Made by a program: the position numbers and the translations under genes. A stretch of 39,203 nt of DNA from CAYJLW01 sp964370965 (lineage in GTDB: Bacteria; Actinomycetota; Acidimicrobiia; UBA2766), in contig CAYJLW010000039.1 of assembly GCA_964370965.1 (NCBI GenBank), positions 1 through 39,203 on the forward strand, read 5' to 3'. Below are positions 15,536-23,385 of the stretch, in pieces (position 1 is the first letter of the stretch; the number at the start of each line of letters is the position of its first letter). The notes below the pieces were generated by a model. The model saw only the letters and a program-made list of their open reading frames with translations, did no database searches and had not been told where the DNA came from.

Positions 15536-17703
15536 GGGGCCGGCGGGGCCGGCGGCGCGGGGGGCGGAGGCTCCGGCGCCGGCGGGGGGGCGGGCGCCGA
15601 GGTGGGCTCGACAGCCGGGGCGGACGCCGACGGCCCCGGTGTGGGCGTCTTCTTCCTCTTGGCGGAACCGCTGGTGACGCGCTTGCCGCCCAGCTTCGCC
15701 GGCTTCACGAACTCGCCGGGATCGACGCCCTCCATGGCCCTCTCCATGAACGCCTTCCAGATGCGGGCGGGGAAGGTGCCGCCGAAGACGGTGATGCCGT
15801 GCACGTTGCGAAGCTTCTTCTTCGTGGCGCCCTCCTTGAAGCCCACCCAGACGGCGGTCGTGTAGCGGGGCGTGTAGCCCACGAACCAGGCGTCGCCGTA
15901 GTCCTGGGTGGTGCCCGTCTTGCCCGCCGTGGGCACGCCCTTGAGGCGGGCGGCGGTGCCGGTGCCCCGCTCCACGACGCCCTCGAGGGCGTAGGTCACG
16001 GTGTCTGCCTCGGCCTCGGTGAGCACGGGGGCCTTCTGCGGCGTGAAGTGCTCGATGACCTTGCCCGACGCGGTCTTCACTTCCGTGATCACCGTGGGAG
16101 CGGGATGCCGGCCCCGGTTGGGGAACGTGCTGAAGACGCTCGCCATCTCCAAGGGGCTCACCTCCCCGGCGCCGAGAGCGATCGACGGCACGGGCTGCAG
16201 CGGACTCGTGACGCCCATCTGGCGGGCCATGTTCAACGTGTCCTCCACACCGACCTTGACGATGAGCTGGGCGTAGACGGTGTTCACGGATCCGATGGTG
16301 GCCGAGAGCAGATCCATGGAACCCCCCCCGCTGGAGTCCCCGGCGTTTGCGACCCTCCAGGTCCCGAAGTGCGGGTCCTTGAGCGTGATGTTGCCCGGGG
16401 CGGGAAACGTCGACTTGATGGAGAGGCCCTCGTGCAGGGCGGTGGCGAGCACGATCGGCTTGAACGTGGAACCGGGCTGGCGACCGCTGCCGCCGCCTTC
16501 CCGACCCACGGCGAGGTTCACCTGGCTCTGGTTGAAGTCCCGCCCCCCCACCATCGCCACGACACGCCCGTCGAGGTCGAGGCAGACGAGCGCCACGTCG
16601 GGGTCCTTGGGACGACCGAGGATGTCCCGGGCGGCCTTCTCGGCGTAGGACTGGAGGCGCATGTCGATCGTGGTCGTGACCCGGAGGCCGCCGCCGTAGA
16701 CCTTGTCCCTGCCGTATTTCTTCACGAGCGTGTGACGCACGTACTCCGTGAAGTAGGCGGCCCCGCCGTTTGCGGCGATGGTCGTGGTGGGCTTCTTCGG
16801 CAGGGCCACGACAGGCTGGCCCTTGAACGTGCCCGCCTCCGCGGGGGTGAGAGCGTCGGTCTCCACCATGGCGTCGAGCACCTGGTTCCGCCGCCGCAGG
16901 GCCTCGACCGGCTTCAGGACAGGGTCGGCGGTCTCAGGCGCCCGGATGAGCCCGGCGAGCGTGGCGGCCTCGGGCACGGTGAGGCCTTTGGCGGCCTTGC
17001 CGAAGTAGGTCTCGGATGCCGTCTCCACCCCGTATGCCCCGCGGCCGAAGTAGATGGTGTTCAGGTAGAGCTCGAGGATCTTCTCCTTGGAGTACTTCCG
17101 TGAGAGCTTCACGGCGATGACTGCCTCCTTGACCTTCCGGGTCAGGGTGCGGTCGGTGCTGAGGAAGACGTTCTTCACGTACTGCTGGGGGATCGTGGAC
17201 CCGCCCTGGAGAGGCTTGTCGCGGAGGTCGGCCCAGGCCGCCCGGAGGATCGCCGGGACGTCGATGCCCTTGTGCTTGAAGTAGTTCCGGTCCTCGGCGG
17301 CGACCGTCGCCTGGATCATCGCCGGAGAGATGTCGCGGTACGTGACGACTGTGCGGTCCTGCTCGGCGTGCAGCTCGGCAAGTTGGGTGCCGTCGGCGGC
17401 GTAGATGAAGGACGTCTGTGCCGGGGGCAGGCTCTCGGGCAGGGGGATCTTGGCGAGGAAGTAGAACGCCGCCGCCCCGGCCCCGCCGAAGAGGACCAGG
17501 AGACAGAAGGCAAAGACGGCGATGCGCCGCCAGCGGCGCCGGGGCTTGGCGACCCGGGCGGCCTTGCGTTTCGCCCGGCCGGTCTTCGGCTCTTCAGGTG
17601 CGGGCGCCGTCTCGAGCGGCGCCTCGCGGTGGGCTCCGCCGACGCGACCCCGGGAGGCACGCCGGGGGGCGCGTCGCGCTGGAGCGAGCGATCGGGCAGC
17701 CAT
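15532..17703 (-). CDS. Class A penicillin-binding protein (transglycosylase/transpeptidase)
   Basis: A 723-residue protein that polymerises and cross-links peptidoglycan. A basic cytoplasmic tail precedes one membrane helix at about 61-83. The GT51 domain has Glu137 in AAEDRNYF, GGSTIPQQ (167-174) and KILELYLNTIYFG. The transpeptidase domain has all three motifs: STFK (Ser412), SVN (472-474) and KTG (595-597). The C-terminus is a low-complexity Pro/Ala tail of about 40 residues, as in actinobacterial PonA proteins. The ATG at 17703 is preferred over a frame running through DUF5318; GAGG lies 8 nt upstream. It is coupled to DUF5318 (10 nt upstream) and GT87 (overlap). Confidence 0.95.
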   Translation of the reverse strand: MAARSLAPARRAPRRASRGRVGGAHREAPLETAPAPEEPKTGRAKRKAARVAKPRRRWRRIAVFAFCLLVLFGGAGAAAFYFLAKIPLPESLPPAQTSFIYAADGTQLAELHAEQDRTVVTYRDISPAMIQATVAAEDRNYFKHKGIDVPAILRAAWADLRDKPLQGGSTIPQQYVKNVFLSTDRTLTRKVKEAVIAVKLSRKYSKEKILELYLNTIYFGRGAYGVETASETYFGKAAKGLTVPEAATLAGLIRAPETADPVLKPVEALRRRNQVLDAMVETDALTPAEAGTFKGQPVVALPKKPTTTIAANGGAAYFTEYVRHTLVKKYGRDKVYGGGLRVTTTIDMRLQSYAEKAARDILGRPKDPDVALVCLDLDGRVVAMVGGRDFNQSQVNLAVGREGGGSGRQPGSTFKPIVLATALHEGLSIKSTFPAPGNITLKDPHFGTWRVANAGDSSGGGSMDLLSATIGSVNTVYAQLIVKVGVEDTLNMARQMGVTSPLQPVPSIALGAGEVSPLEMASVFSTFPNRGRHPAPTVITEVKTASGKVIEHFTPQKAPVLTEAEADTVTYALEGVVERGTGTAARLKGVPTAGKTGTTQDYGDAWFVGYTPRYTTAVWVGFKEGATKKKLRNVHGITVFGGTFPARIWKAFMERAMEGVDPGEFVKPAKLGGKRVTSGSAKRKKTPTPGPSASAPAVEPTSAPAPPPAPEPPPPAPPAPPAP

Positions 17704-17713
17704 CAGAGCGTCC

Positions 17714-18115
17714 TCACCGTTCCGGCTTGCGGGATCCCGCGGTGCGCGCCTCGGCCTCGCCGGCCTCGGGGGCGGCACTGCCGTAGGAGCGGGTGAGATG
17801 GTTCCACCCGCAGTCCCGGCACACCTCGACGACGTAACAGCGGACGTCCTTGCCCCCCGGGAGATCGGCGATGTCCCGGGGAGAAAGGGCCCTCCCGTTG
17901 CGCCGCGACAGTGACCGGCCGAACGCGTAGGCCACACGGACGAGATCTCCCTCGGCGCACACGGGACAGCCCTGGTTCTGGGTCTCGCCGAGGTTCTCCG
18001 CGGCTCGGAGGAGCTCGGGGTGGGCGTCACAGATGTCGGCCCTCGTGACCCGGCCGCCCCGGTACGCCGCCAGCAGCGCCCGCGAGGCGAGGGTGTAGTC
18101 GGTGAACGTCTCCAT
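17714..18115 (-). CDS. DUF5318 family protein, probable zinc ribbon
   Basis: A 133-residue protein. The N-terminal half is helical (DYTLASRALLAAYRGGRVTRADICDAHPELLRAA). The second half has two Cys-X2-Cys pairs, CPVC and CRDC, which likely bind one zinc, with CRDCGWNHLTRSY near the end. It is the counterpart of Rv0049, which sits between padR and ponA1 in mycobacteria. Function is unknown; position suggests a link to wall growth. The ATG at 18115 has no ribosome site; TAGAAT lies 11 nt upstream (18127-18132), so the message is nearly leaderless. It is divergent from padR. Confidence 0.8.
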   Translation of the reverse strand: METFTDYTLASRALLAAYRGGRVTRADICDAHPELLRAAENLGETQNQGCPVCAEGDLVRVAYAFGRSLSRRNGRALSPRDIADLPGGKDVRCYVVEVCRDCGWNHLTRSYGSAAPEAGEAEARTAGSRKPER

Positions 18116-18126
18116 GGGTGTAGGTC

Positions 18127-18132
18127 ATTCTA
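18127..18132 (-). promoter_or_regulatory. Candidate -10 (TAGAAT) for DUF5318-PBP-GT87
   Basis: TAGAAT on the minus strand is close to the consensus and ends 11 nt before the DUF5318 ATG, giving an expected leader of only about 4-5 nt. No -35 is clear. Confidence 0.45.
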
Positions 18133-18235
18133 AGGCGGGGCGCCGGTTTCGTCCCCCCCTGCTCCACGCGTGGGCTGATCGCCGGCGCGGGACCGGCGCC
18201 ACGCCTCGGCGCTCGCGGTGGTTATTGTGCGCGGC

Positions 18236-18254
18236 TATATCAGTTCGATATAAT
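18236..18254 (+). promoter_or_regulatory. padR promoter (TATAAT) overlapped by a palindromic operator
   Basis: TATATC (18236-18241) and GATATA (18247-18252) form a perfect inverted repeat around AGTTC. The right half overlaps a consensus -10, TATAAT, at 18249-18254. The padR ATG follows 8 nt later with no ribosome site, so the message is probably leaderless. PadR-family proteins commonly repress their own gene from an AT-rich palindrome; this stands out as AT-rich within a very GC-rich region. Confidence 0.65.
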
Positions 18255-18262
18255 GGCTCGTC

Positions 18263-18964
18263 ATGTCAACTGAGCTCGCCATTCTGGGCGCCCTGAGCCG
18301 CCGGGACCTGCACGGCTACCAGCTCAAGAAGGAGCTCGACACCCTGGTGGGCCATCTCGGCGTGCTCTCCTTCGGGTCCCTGTACCCGGCCCTGCGCCGC
18401 CTGGAACGCACCGGTGCCGTCGTCAAGGTGCCCGGCCCGACTGCAGGGCGCACGGCCCCCCCGACACCCGACACGGGCCATGCCGCCGCCGACACGGGCC
18501 TCACCGGAGTCCGCACCCTGCGCTTCGGGCCCGGCCGTCCCTCCCTGGCCCGCACCTCCACGGCGCGACGCAAGGTCTTTCGCATCACCGACGCCGGACG
18601 GGCGGCGCTCGCCGAACTCCTCTCGGATCCCGCGGCGGTCGAGGGGCGCGAGTTCGTGCTCTGGCTCGTGTTCGCCGGCGCCCTCCCGGCCCCAACCCGG
18701 GTCGCGCTGCTCGAGCGTCGCCGCCGCACCCTCGACGACGTCCTCGCCGGCCTCGGTCAGGCGCTCGCCGCCGGGGCCCCCGACCGCTGGGCGGGCCTCG
18801 CCCTGGAGCATGAGGTCGCCCGGGTCCGCACAGAGATCGACTGGCTCGACGGCCTCCTCGTCACGGAGCGAGGCGGCCTCGTCGGGTCGAGCGAAAGCAG
18901 CAATCCCGCGGTGCCTCTCCCCCGTGGCGCCGCGGCCACAGCACACGGAGGAGCCCGACCATGA
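18263..18964 (+). CDS. PadR-family transcriptional regulator
   Basis: A 233-residue protein. The winged-helix domain starts at once (STELAILGALSRRDLHGYQLKKEL) with SFGSLYPALRRLERTG as the recognition region. The beta-wing is unusually long: about 40 residues rich in Pro/Thr/Gly separate VVKVPG from RRKVFRITDAGRAAL. A C-terminal coiled-coil for dimerisation follows, then a disordered tail. The family senses small molecules or stress. It matches Rv0047c, next to ino1. The stop overlaps ino1 as ATGA, so it is co-transcribed with it and may control it. The ATG at 18263 sits 8 nt after a TATAAT. Confidence 0.9.
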   Translation: MSTELAILGALSRRDLHGYQLKKELDTLVGHLGVLSFGSLYPALRRLERTGAVVKVPGPTAGRTAPPTPDTGHAAADTGLTGVRTLRFGPGRPSLARTSTARRKVFRITDAGRAALAELLSDPAAVEGREFVLWLVFAGALPAPTRVALLERRRRTLDDVLAGLGQALAAGAPDRWAGLALEHEVARVRTEIDWLDGLLVTERGGLVGSSESSNPAVPLPRGAAATAHGGARP

Positions 18965-20034
18965 GCGACCGTCGCGTCCGAGTGGCCATCGCCGGCGTGG
19001 GGAACTGCGCCTCCAGCCTCGTGCAGGGAGCGCAGTACTACCGCGAGGCGGATCCGACCGAGGCCGTCCCAGGCCTGATGCACGTCGACCTCGGCGGCTA
19101 CCACGTCGCCGACGTCGAGTTCGTGGCGGCTTTCGACGTGGACTCCACGAAGGTGGGTCAGGACCTCTCCAAGGCGATCGACGGCGGCCTCAACAACACG
19201 GTCAAGTTCGCCGACGTCTCCGCTCTCGGTGTCGAAGTGCAGCGGGGGCCCACCCTCGACGGGTTGGGGACCTTCTACCGCGACGTGGTCGAGGAGTCCC
19301 CGGCGCCCCCCGTGGACGTCGCCGCGACGCTCCGCGAGAGCGGCGCGGACGTGCTCGTGGGCTACCTGCCGGTGGGCTCGGAGAACGCGCAGCGCCACTA
19401 CGCCCAGGCCGCCCTCGACGCCGGTTGCGGCTTCGTGAACTGCATCCCCGTGTTCATCGCCAGCGACCCGGAGTGGGCGGCGAAGTTCACGGCCGCCGGC
19501 CTGCCAATCATCGGCGACGACATCAAGAGCCAGTTGGGCGCCACCATCACGCACCGCGTCCTGTCCCGTCTCTTTGAGGACCGCGGAGTGCGCATCGACC
19601 GCACGTACCAGCTCAACTTCGGAGGCAACCAGGACTTCCGCAACATGCTCGAGCGCGACCGTCTCACCTCGAAGAAGATCTCCAAGACGCAGTCGGTCAC
19701 GTCCCAGATCGAGCGCGACATGACGGAGGGCACCGTGCACATCGGCCCCTCCGACCACGTGCCCTGGCTCGAGGACCGCAAGTGGTGCTACATCCGAATC
19801 GAGGGCACGGAGTTCGGCGACGTGCCCCTCAACATGGAACTCAAGCTCGAGGTGTGGGACTCGCCCAACTCCGCCGGGGTCGTCATCGATGCCGTTCGCT
19901 GCATCAAGCTCGCCCTCGACCGGGGCGTGGGCGGACCCCTGCTGGGCCCCTCCTCCTACTTCATGAAGAGCCCGCCCGAGCAGTACACCGACGACGTCTG
20001 CCACTCCCTCACCGAGCGGTTCATCGCCGGTTGA
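18961..20034 (+). CDS. ino1: Inositol-3-phosphate synthase
   Basis: A 357-residue protein that turns glucose 6-phosphate into 1L-myo-inositol 1-phosphate with NAD as internal cofactor. This supplies inositol for phosphatidylinositol, PIMs and mycothiol. The NAD motif AGVGNCASSLVQG is at 10-22, and the family core GDDIKSQLGATITHR and the later QLNFGGNQDF are intact. Length and sequence fit the short prokaryotic form. The ATG at 18961 has GGAGGAG 8 nt upstream and overlaps the padR stop. The ino1 stop overlaps the next gene as TTGA. Confidence 0.96.
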   Translation: MSDRRVRVAIAGVGNCASSLVQGAQYYREADPTEAVPGLMHVDLGGYHVADVEFVAAFDVDSTKVGQDLSKAIDGGLNNTVKFADVSALGVEVQRGPTLDGLGTFYRDVVEESPAPPVDVAATLRESGADVLVGYLPVGSENAQRHYAQAALDAGCGFVNCIPVFIASDPEWAAKFTAAGLPIIGDDIKSQLGATITHRVLSRLFEDRGVRIDRTYQLNFGGNQDFRNMLERDRLTSKKISKTQSVTSQIERDMTEGTVHIGPSDHVPWLEDRKWCYIRIEGTEFGDVPLNMELKLEVWDSPNSAGVVIDAVRCIKLALDRGVGGPLLGPSSYFMKSPPEQYTDDVCHSLTERFIAG

Positions 20035-20726
20035 CTCCTGCGCCGCCGGACCCGGGAGCGAAGGGCCGGAGCCCTCCCGCGACGACGTTCGTCTTCGCCG
20101 ACCTCGCCGGCTTCACGGCCCTCACGGAGGCGCACGGCGATCATGATGCCGCGGACCTGGTGGAACGCTTCGAGGGTCTCGCCTCCGACGCCCTCGTGGG
20201 CAGTGCCGAGCTCGTAAAGGTCGTGGGGGACGCCGTCATGATCGTCGCCGAGGACGCCGGGGACGCCGTCCTCACCGCCCTCTCCCTACGCGCCGCCGTG
20301 GACGCGGCACCCCTGTTCCCGGCCGTGCGTGTGGGCCTGCACAGCGGGCCCGCCGTGCGTCGCGGAACGGACTACTTCGGTGCCGCCGTGAACCTCGCCG
20401 CCCGCGTGGCGGCGCGAGCGGGCCCGGGCGAGGTTCTCGTCACAGGGGACGTCGCCGCCGCCGCGGAGGCCGCCCGGCTGGCCACGGCGTGCCCTCTCGG
20501 CCCCGTCCGTCTCCGCAACGTCCCCGAAGCCGTCTCCCTCTTCGAGCTCTGCGAGCCCGAGAGGGCACTCGGGCGCCGCCACGTGGATCCCGTGTGCCGG
20601 ATGCAACTCGACCTCGCGCCCGACACCCTGGGGCTCCGCGTGGGGGGCCGGGAATTCGTGTTCTGCTCCTTCGACTGCCTCCGGCGCTTCGCCGCCGACC
20701 CGGCCGCCTACGGAGCGGACACCTGA
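20031..20726 (+). CDS. Class III adenylate/guanylate cyclase domain fused to a YHS metal-binding domain
   Basis: A 231-residue protein. The cyclase domain (about 18-175) keeps its metal aspartates Asp24 (FADLAGFT) and Asp67 (KVVGDAV), Lys63 and the transition-state pair Asn121/Arg125 (NLAARV), so it is probably active. Residues 185-228 form a YHS domain with Cys189 (DPVCRM), Cys212 and Cys216 (FCSFDC), a known heavy-metal binding unit. There is no membrane helix. The only start in frame after the ino1 stop is TTG at 20031, overlapping it as TTGA. Metal-controlled nucleotide signalling is inferred. It ends 5 nt from the convergent SHOCT gene. Confidence 0.85.
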   Translation: MTPAPPDPGAKGRSPPATTFVFADLAGFTALTEAHGDHDAADLVERFEGLASDALVGSAELVKVVGDAVMIVAEDAGDAVLTALSLRAAVDAAPLFPAVRVGLHSGPAVRRGTDYFGAAVNLAARVAARAGPGEVLVTGDVAAAAEAARLATACPLGPVRLRNVPEAVSLFELCEPERALGRRHVDPVCRMQLDLAPDTLGLRVGGREFVFCSFDCLRRFAADPAAYGADT

Positions 20727-20731
20727 TCCCG

Positions 20732-20971
20732 TCAACCGGCCGAAGGCCCCCCTCGCAGCAGCTCGAGGCGGCGCCGGTACTCCTCCTCGGACACCTCGCC
20801 CCGGGCGAATCGCTCGTCGAGGATCGCCTTCGCGTCCTGACGACCGCCGCCGACATGACGCACGATCGTGACCACCCCCCAGATGACGAGACCCCAGAAG
20901 AGGACCATGGAGACCATCATCGGGATCCACATCCACCAGGCGGAGTTGGCTCCGCCTCCCCAGTACATCAT
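20732..20971 (-). CDS. SHOCT-domain small membrane protein
   Basis: A 79-residue protein. One aromatic-rich membrane helix (WWMWIPMMVSMVLFWGLVIW) is followed by a cytoplasmic C-terminal SHOCT motif (AKAILDERFARGEVSEEEYRRRLELL). SHOCT motifs are thought to aid oligomerisation or membrane placement. The ATG at 20971 has AAGGAG 7 nt upstream; a second ATG follows at once. It is divergent from the Fur-family gene with 135 nt between. Confidence 0.85.
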   Translation of the reverse strand: MMYWGGGANSAWWMWIPMMVSMVLFWGLVIWGVVTIVRHVGGGRQDAKAILDERFARGEVSEEEYRRRLELLRGGPSAG

Positions 20972-21062
20972 CGGCCGCTCCTTCCGCTGACCAGCCCAGC
21001 GTAGGGGTCCGCGCCCCCGGGAACCCGCCCGGCCCAGGGCGGCCACCGAACCTGCCGCTCGC

Positions 21063-21099
21063 TGCGACCGTTCGCAACAGCAAGATGTCGCTGTAGAGT
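21063..21099 (+). promoter_or_regulatory. Promoter and small palindrome upstream of the Fur-family gene
   Basis: TAGAGT at 21094-21099 is a candidate -10 that ends 7 nt before the GTG start at 21107, again a leaderless arrangement. TGCGA-CCGT-TCGCA at 21063-21076 is a perfect inverted repeat near the -35 position and could be an autoregulatory site. This is a visual call only. Confidence 0.4.
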
Positions 21100-21106
21100 C
21101 CGCCGG

Positions 21107-21529
21107 GTGGACAGGGTCGAGGACGTCATGGAGCGATTCGTCGCCGCAGGAGGCCGCCGCACGGCCGCCCGCCAGGCGATCGTGGAGGCCGTGCTCGCCG
21201 CGGACGGCCACGTCACGGCCGAGGACGTGGCCGGCGCCGTGAGGCGCCGCTTCCCCTCCGTGAACCTCTCGACGGTGTACCGCACCCTCGACACCCTCGA
21301 GGATCTCGGCGTCCTCGACCACGTCCACCTCGGCCACGGCGGTGCCGTCTACCACCTCAGCGGGGAGGCCCACCAGCACCTCGTGTGCGAAGGCTGCGGC
21401 TCGGTCGCGGAGATCCCCCTCGGGCGCCTGCGCCCGTTCCTGCACATGCTCGACAGGGACTACGGCTTCGAGGGCAACCACCGCCACTTCGCGCTCATGG
21501 GCCTCTGCCGGGAGTGCCGCGGCGCTTGA
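21107..21529 (+). CDS. Fur-family metal regulator (possibly nickel-responsive, Nur-like)
   Basis: A 140-residue protein. The N-terminal winged helix runs to about residue 75 (NLSTVYRTLDTLEDLG). The C-terminal domain has His89/His91, Cys94/Cys97 (CEGC), His125/His127 and Cys134/Cys137 (CREC), giving the structural zinc site and further metal ligands. The family includes Fur, Zur, PerR and Nur. The adjacent ECF transporter gene set has a Nur-like box upstream, which favours nickel, but the residues alone do not settle it. The GTG at 21107 lacks a ribosome site. The 3' end overlaps cbiO by 35 bp on the opposite strand. Confidence 0.85.
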   Translation: MDRVEDVMERFVAAGGRRTAARQAIVEAVLAADGHVTAEDVAGAVRRRFPSVNLSTVYRTLDTLEDLGVLDHVHLGHGGAVYHLSGEAHQHLVCEGCGSVAEIPLGRLRPFLHMLDRDYGFEGNHRHFALMGLCRECRGA

Positions 21530-22352
21530 CGCCCCCGGCCGCCAGGAGCGCGGAATCGAACCCGAAGGGGAACTCGAGGCGGTGCTCAGCGAGGAGGGCC
21601 CCGTCGCCGAGGACGTCGGCTGTGGGCCCGTCGGCAACCACGCGCCCCCCGCTCATGATGACGGCCCTGGGACAGAGCATCAGGGCGTACGGAAGGTCAT
21701 GGGTGACGACGAGGAGCGTGGTGGAGAGGGCTTCGAGGATCCCGGCGAGCTCGCGCCGGCCGGCGGGGTCGAGATTGGCGGACGGTTCGTCGAGCACGAG
21801 GACGTCGGGGTCCGAGACGAGGACCGTGGCGAGCGCCACCCGCCGCCGCTCCCCCTGGCTGAGGTGGTGCGGGGGCCGGTCTCCGGTCCCGTCCATTCCC
21901 ACAGCGCCGAGGGCACCCGCCACACGCCCGTCGAGGTCGCCCCCGCGGACTCCGAAGTTGGCGGGGCCGAAGGCGACGTCCTCCCAGACCGTCGGCATGA
22001 AGACCTGGTCGTCGGGATCCTGGAAGACGATCCCGACCCGGCGGCGGACATCCTGCAGGGTTGCCTTCTCCACCCGCACGCCGCCCACGCGGACCTCGCC
22101 CGCCTGCGGGACGAGGAGGCCGTTCAGAGTGAGGACGAACGTGGTCTTGCCGGCCCCGTTCGGCCCCAGCAGCGCCACCCGCTCCCCCGCCTCGATTGCC
22201 AGGTCCACGCCGGCGAGGGCACGGTGGCCGTCGGGGTAGGCGAAGGTGACGCCCCTCGCCGTGAGGGCGGCGCTTATCTCAGCCCCTGGGCCGGCCCGGC
22301 AAGGACGGCGAGGGCGGCGGCGGCCGCGGGGAGGGCGAGGGCGGCCGCCCAC
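21495..22352 (-). CDS. Nickel/cobalt ECF transporter ATPase subunit (CbiO/NikO-like)
   Basis: A protein of up to 285 residues. It has the ABC ATPase motifs: Walker A GPNGAGKTT, a Q-loop VFQDPDDQVF, signature LSQGERRRVA, Walker B VLVLDEPSANLD and the switch His in VVTHD. It drives uptake of Ni or Co through the M-N-Q membrane subunits. The start is odd: the ABC domain begins (VTFAYPDG) soon after the cbiQ stop at 22274, but no ATG, GTG or TTG lies there. The nearest in-frame one is GTG at 22352, which overlaps cbiQ by 79 nt and adds a basic tail. An ATA start near 22276 is the alternative. The 3' end overlaps the Fur-family gene. Confidence 0.9.
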   Translation of the reverse strand: MGGRPRPPRGRRRPRRPCRAGPGAEISAALTARGVTFAYPDGHRALAGVDLAIEAGERVALLGPNGAGKTTFVLTLNGLLVPQAGEVRVGGVRVEKATLQDVRRRVGIVFQDPDDQVFMPTVWEDVAFGPANFGVRGGDLDGRVAGALGAVGMDGTGDRPPHHLSQGERRRVALATVLVSDPDVLVLDEPSANLDPAGRRELAGILEALSTTLLVVTHDLPYALMLCPRAVIMSGGRVVADGPTADVLGDGALLAEHRLEFPFGFDSALLAAGGVKRRGTPGRGP

Positions 22353-23047
22353 TGCTTCCCGGGGGGGGCCGCGACCCGCGACTCCGGCATCGACCCCGTG
22401 AAGCCCCGCGACGCCATCGCGAGATGCACGCGCTCCCCCCGCTCATAGGCGCGAACGAAGAGCGTGCCCACCGTCGCCGCCGTCCCGCGTGCCTGCCAGA
22501 TCCAGCGGGCCCGCTCCCCGCGGGCGGCGCGGGCGCTCCGCATCCGCCGGGCCTCGCCGGCGACGACGCCTGCGTAGCGGACCATGAACACTCCCACGGT
22601 CGTGAAGACCCGTGGGACGCGGAGGCGCTCCAGACCTCGCAGGAGGTCTCCCGTCGCCGTCGTCGCCGCCAGCACCGTCATGACGCCGAAGCCCAGCGTG
22701 GCCTTCGCCAGGATGTTCCAGGCCCCCCAGAGGCCCGGGACTGAGAGGGAGAGCCCTGCGAAATCCGTCCGGGGGCTCCGCCCGAGGAGGGGAAGGAGCA
22801 GAGCGAAGACCACGAAGGGCGCCTCGAGAGCGAGGCGACGGCCGAGGACCCGGAGTGGAAGGCCCGCAAGGATCGCCAGCAGGGCCACCAAGGCGCCGTC
22901 AATGCCCAACGCCCAGAACGCCTCCCGCGGCGTCACCGCGAAGACGAGGACGACGAGCACGCCGGCAGCGATCTTGCATTCCGGGGCCATCCGGTACAGG
23001 GGACCGTCGCCGGGGACGAAGAGGCCCGAAGCGTGCCCGGCGCTCAC
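22274..23047 (-). CDS. Nickel/cobalt ECF transporter transmembrane subunit (CbiQ/NikQ-like)
   Basis: A 257-residue protein with five or so membrane helices and the EcfT traits: a helical cytoplasmic part with VRYAGVVAGEARRMRSARAARG, and AMASRGFTG near the C-terminus, which couples to the ATPase. The GTG start at 23047 overlaps the upstream stop as GTGA, with GGGAG upstream. It sits in the order M-N-Q-O. Confidence 0.9.
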   Translation of the reverse strand: MSAGHASGLFVPGDGPLYRMAPECKIAAGVLVVLVFAVTPREAFWALGIDGALVALLAILAGLPLRVLGRRLALEAPFVVFALLLPLLGRSPRTDFAGLSLSVPGLWGAWNILAKATLGFGVMTVLAATTATGDLLRGLERLRVPRVFTTVGVFMVRYAGVVAGEARRMRSARAARGERARWIWQARGTAATVGTLFVRAYERGERVHLAMASRGFTGSMPESRVAAPPGKQWAAALALPAAAAALAVLAGPAQGLR

Positions 23048-23385
23048 CCCGCTCCACTCCCTGCTCCGCGCCTGGCGGCGCTCCGCGTCCCGGCGAGCAA
23101 GGTGAAGACGACCAGACCCGCTCCGAAGGTGCCCAGGACTCCGGCGAGGCCCGAGACGGCGGTGCCGACGCGCCGGTCGGTCGTCCCGCCCAGCGCGTAC
23201 CCGGCGACCGGGCTGGCGTCGAGGGCGTGGCTCCGGGCCCTGGTCTGGAACCCCTCGTCCCGCGCGACCCTCTCGAGGCCGTCGGGGGCGTCACTCACCC
23301 ACGGACCCACGAGGACGACGAGGGCAGCGGCCAAGAGGAGCCCTCCGAAGACGAGGGTCCGGCGGGGGCGGGGCCCGGCGCTCAC
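23044..23385 (-). CDS. PDGLE-domain small subunit of the Ni/Co transporter (CbiN/NikN-like)
   Basis: A 113-residue protein with two membrane helices flanking an extracytoplasmic loop that carries APDGLERVARDEGF, the PDGLE motif of NikN/CbiN-type accessory subunits. The GTG start at 23385 overlaps the cbiM stop as GTGA, and its own stop overlaps cbiQ. It assists metal loading into the M subunit. Confidence 0.88.
   Translation of the reverse strand: MSAGPRPRRTLVFGGLLLAAALVVLVGPWVSDAPDGLERVARDEGFQTRARSHALDASPVAGYALGGTTDRRVGTAVSGLAGVLGTFGAGLVVFTLLAGTRSAARRGAGSGAG

Noticed and set aside
15799..17103. 434-codon plus-strand frame opposite the PBP gene
   Set aside because: The minus strand carries all PBP catalytic motifs; this frame is a low-complexity shadow.
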